Shown in pieces: positions 62,838 to 64,000 of a stretch of DNA of 64,000 nucleotides (positions within the stretch are counted from its first letter, which is position 1; each line of letters begins with the position of its first letter). The notes under the pieces were generated by a model. The model had not been told where the DNA came from, made no database searches, and worked only from the letters and a program-made list of their open reading frames with translations. Both the position numbers and the translations under genes were made by a program. This DNA is from Clostridium sp. OF03-18AA (GTDB lineage Bacteria; Bacillota; Clostridia; Lachnospirales; Lachnospiraceae). Where the stretch lies: positions 334 through 64,333 of the forward strand of contig NZ_QUEP01000010.1 in assembly GCF_003478035.1 (NCBI RefSeq), written 5' to 3'.

Positions 62838-62880
62838 AAAATCCGCAGGTTCCCATTTTTAGGATCCTGCGGATTTTTTG
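62838..62880. terminator. Bidirectional terminator
   Basis: AAAATCCGCAGG pairs with CCTGCGGATTTT; six T follow on the plus strand. It lies between the convergent permease and surface protein genes. Confidence 0.85.
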
Positions 62881-62888
62881 TTCATGTC

Positions 62889-64000
62889 TTATTTTTCTTT
62901 TGCTTCAAGTCCATCCCATGCACCGTCTTTGTCGACATAATATCCATCCGGTGTCCTGATTTCTCTGTACATGGAGCCAAGCGGCACAGCTCCGGATGTC
63001 TTTGACAAGTAGTACCATTTTCCATTGATGAACTGCCAGCCTGTGAGCATTGCTCCACTCGCCGGATCGAGATAATACCAGAAGCGTCCTGACTCATCGT
63101 AATACCAGCCAATCTGCATTCCGGTCTTTTCATTAAGCAGATACCATTTTCCGCTTGCGCCATCGAACACCCAGCCGGTCTTCAGATAGCCGTCAGAACC
63201 GAAAGCCCACCATTTTCCGTCTTTCTGGATCCAGCCCAGCTTTTCACCGTTCTGATCACTGATCTTTTCTCCTGCCGGATAGGTGCCGTCCTTGAATTCG
63301 AACCACCAGCCCTTATTATCGCGTTTCCAGGTTCCCTGTGCATCGTTTTCGGAAGAGCTGTTGTTAGAAACATTCTTTCCAAAGTTCGTTGCCGCCGGGT
63401 TCTTTGTGCTGCCGGAACCGCCGGAATTGTCGGAATCATCGGATCCACTGCTTGCCCTGCGGACTGCATGAAGTGTTCCGTTCTCAAAGTGGATCTCGTA
63501 ATTCTCAGATGTCAGACCAGACGGCTGTATCGCGTAATCGCCCGCCGCGCTGTCTGGCGCATATTCACAGGTAAACTGCAGGCTGCCGTTCAGCACATCC
63601 GCGGTATCTGTTCCTGCAAATCCTTCGTAGAGGACTGTGTACTCCGGAATCGCATCTCCAACTGTGACATTCTGATCCACTGCTTTTACACTGAGCGGTG
63701 CTTTTTTGATCTCAAAGGAGAATGTCTGGCTTCCAGCCTCGTAGTTCTTTCCGGCTTCCGTATGAACTTCCACCGTGTAGGTTCCGGCATTCATCGGCGC
63801 TTCCGTTAAGATCTCGCTGCCCTTTTTGATCGTCACGGTCATGTTTCCATCGCTGTCCGTCCATGCCTCCGGCGCGGTGTTTTTCGCGTCATAGACACGG
63901 TTTAACTGATCCAGATTCCGAAGTTCGAACTCCGGCTTCGCCTGGGATACGGTCAGTTTTCCTGGCTGATATGTGATCTCATAATTTCCGTTTTCAGCGG
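62889..64000 (-). CDS. Large surface protein with MBG and wall-binding repeats (5' end outside the window)
   Basis: The frame is open to the right edge, so the start lies outside; 370 residues are visible. The first part has at least two MBG/immunoglobulin-like repeats (YDAKNTAPEAWTDSDG, then NAGTYTVEVH, GDAIPEYTVLYEGFAG, SENYEIHFENGTLHAV). A Ser/Gly/Asn linker follows, then five or six choline-binding-type repeats (GWWFEFKDGTYPAG, GWIQKDGKWWAFGSDGYLKTGWVFD, quoted in part). It probably binds wall glycan by its C-terminus and displays the MBG rod. Confidence 0.85.
   Translation of the reverse strand, partial: AENGNYEITYQPGKLTVSQAKPEFELRNLDQLNRVYDAKNTAPEAWTDSDGNMTVTIKKGSEILTEAPMNAGTYTVEVHTEAGKNYEAGSQTFSFEIKKAPLSVKAVDQNVTVGDAIPEYTVLYEGFAGTDTADVLNGSLQFTCEYAPDSAAGDYAIQPSGLTSENYEIHFENGTLHAVRRASSGSDDSDNSGGSGSTKNPAATNFGKNVSNNSSSENDAQGTWKRDNKGWWFEFKDGTYPAGEKISDQNGEKLGWIQKDGKWWAFGSDGYLKTGWVFDGASGKWYLLNEKTGMQIGWYYDESGRFWYYLDPASGAMLTGWQFINGKWYYLSKTSGAVPLGSMYREIRTPDGYYVDKDGAWDGLEAKEK

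Overview
The window looks like the chromosome of a gut-type Lachnospiraceae (Clostridium cluster XIVa, Firmicutes). I base this on the block uvrC-hprK-murB-rapZ-whiA-crh, a T-box leader, Gram-positive ribosome binding sites (AGGAGG) with several TTG starts, proteins with choline-binding-type wall repeats, a peptide deformylase variant typical of clostridia, and moderate GC. I cannot name the species. No rRNA, tRNA, CRISPR array, prophage or insertion sequence is visible inside the window.

Layout. 1-2146: two strong leftward promoters that fire out of the window (an rRNA-type arrangement), then an unknown pair of membrane proteins. 2532-4154: a flotillin. 4572-12758: a sugar-acid catabolic operon (dehydrogenase, DctP/Q/M TRAP transporter, UxaB, UxaA) facing its GntR regulator. 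The operator is a perfect palindrome directly after the -10 box, and gene junctions carry strong hairpins. The set lacks uronate isomerase and fits L-galactonate -> tagaturonate -> altronate -> KDG. 12902-18615: dusB operon, a HAD phosphatase, a cytidylate-kinase-like protein, a wall amidase and an AEC permease.

18697-32134 is a long leftward housekeeping block: DUF1653 protein, uvrC, hprK, murB, rapZ, whiA, an HPr paralogue with Glu instead of His15 (Crh-like), dnaE, pfkA, an ArsR-type metal sensor, dapF and an Lrp regulator. The pairing of HPr kinase with a Ser46-only HPr in one cluster suggests a carbon-signalling module. 32359-41361: a surface glycoside-hydrolase-like lipoprotein, a DUF1846 protein, a two-gene ATP-driven iron-sulfur reductase system of the 2-hydroxyacyl-CoA dehydratase/double-cubane type (with a fused activase), an L,D-transpeptidase, a divergent deformylase and a low-molecular-weight tyrosine phosphatase.

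41536-53239 is the accessory region: an AT-rich AlbA/Schlafen-type ATP-binding protein, a P1 peptidase, and a complete Wadjet-type SMC anti-plasmid defence operon (jetD-jetA-jetB-jetC) preceded by two small unrecognised genes that appear to share its promoter, then a MazG-like pyrophosphohydrolase. 53279-62796: an AbgB-like amidohydrolase with its LysR neighbour, a phosphohexomutase, a CoA-transferase lacking the usual catalytic Glu, an orphan GHKL histidine kinase, and a MatC/SLC13-like permease under a T-box whose specifier reads CTC (Leu). The window ends in the 3' part of a large MBG/wall-repeat surface protein. A roughly 40-bp palindromic repeat occurs three times downstream of genes.
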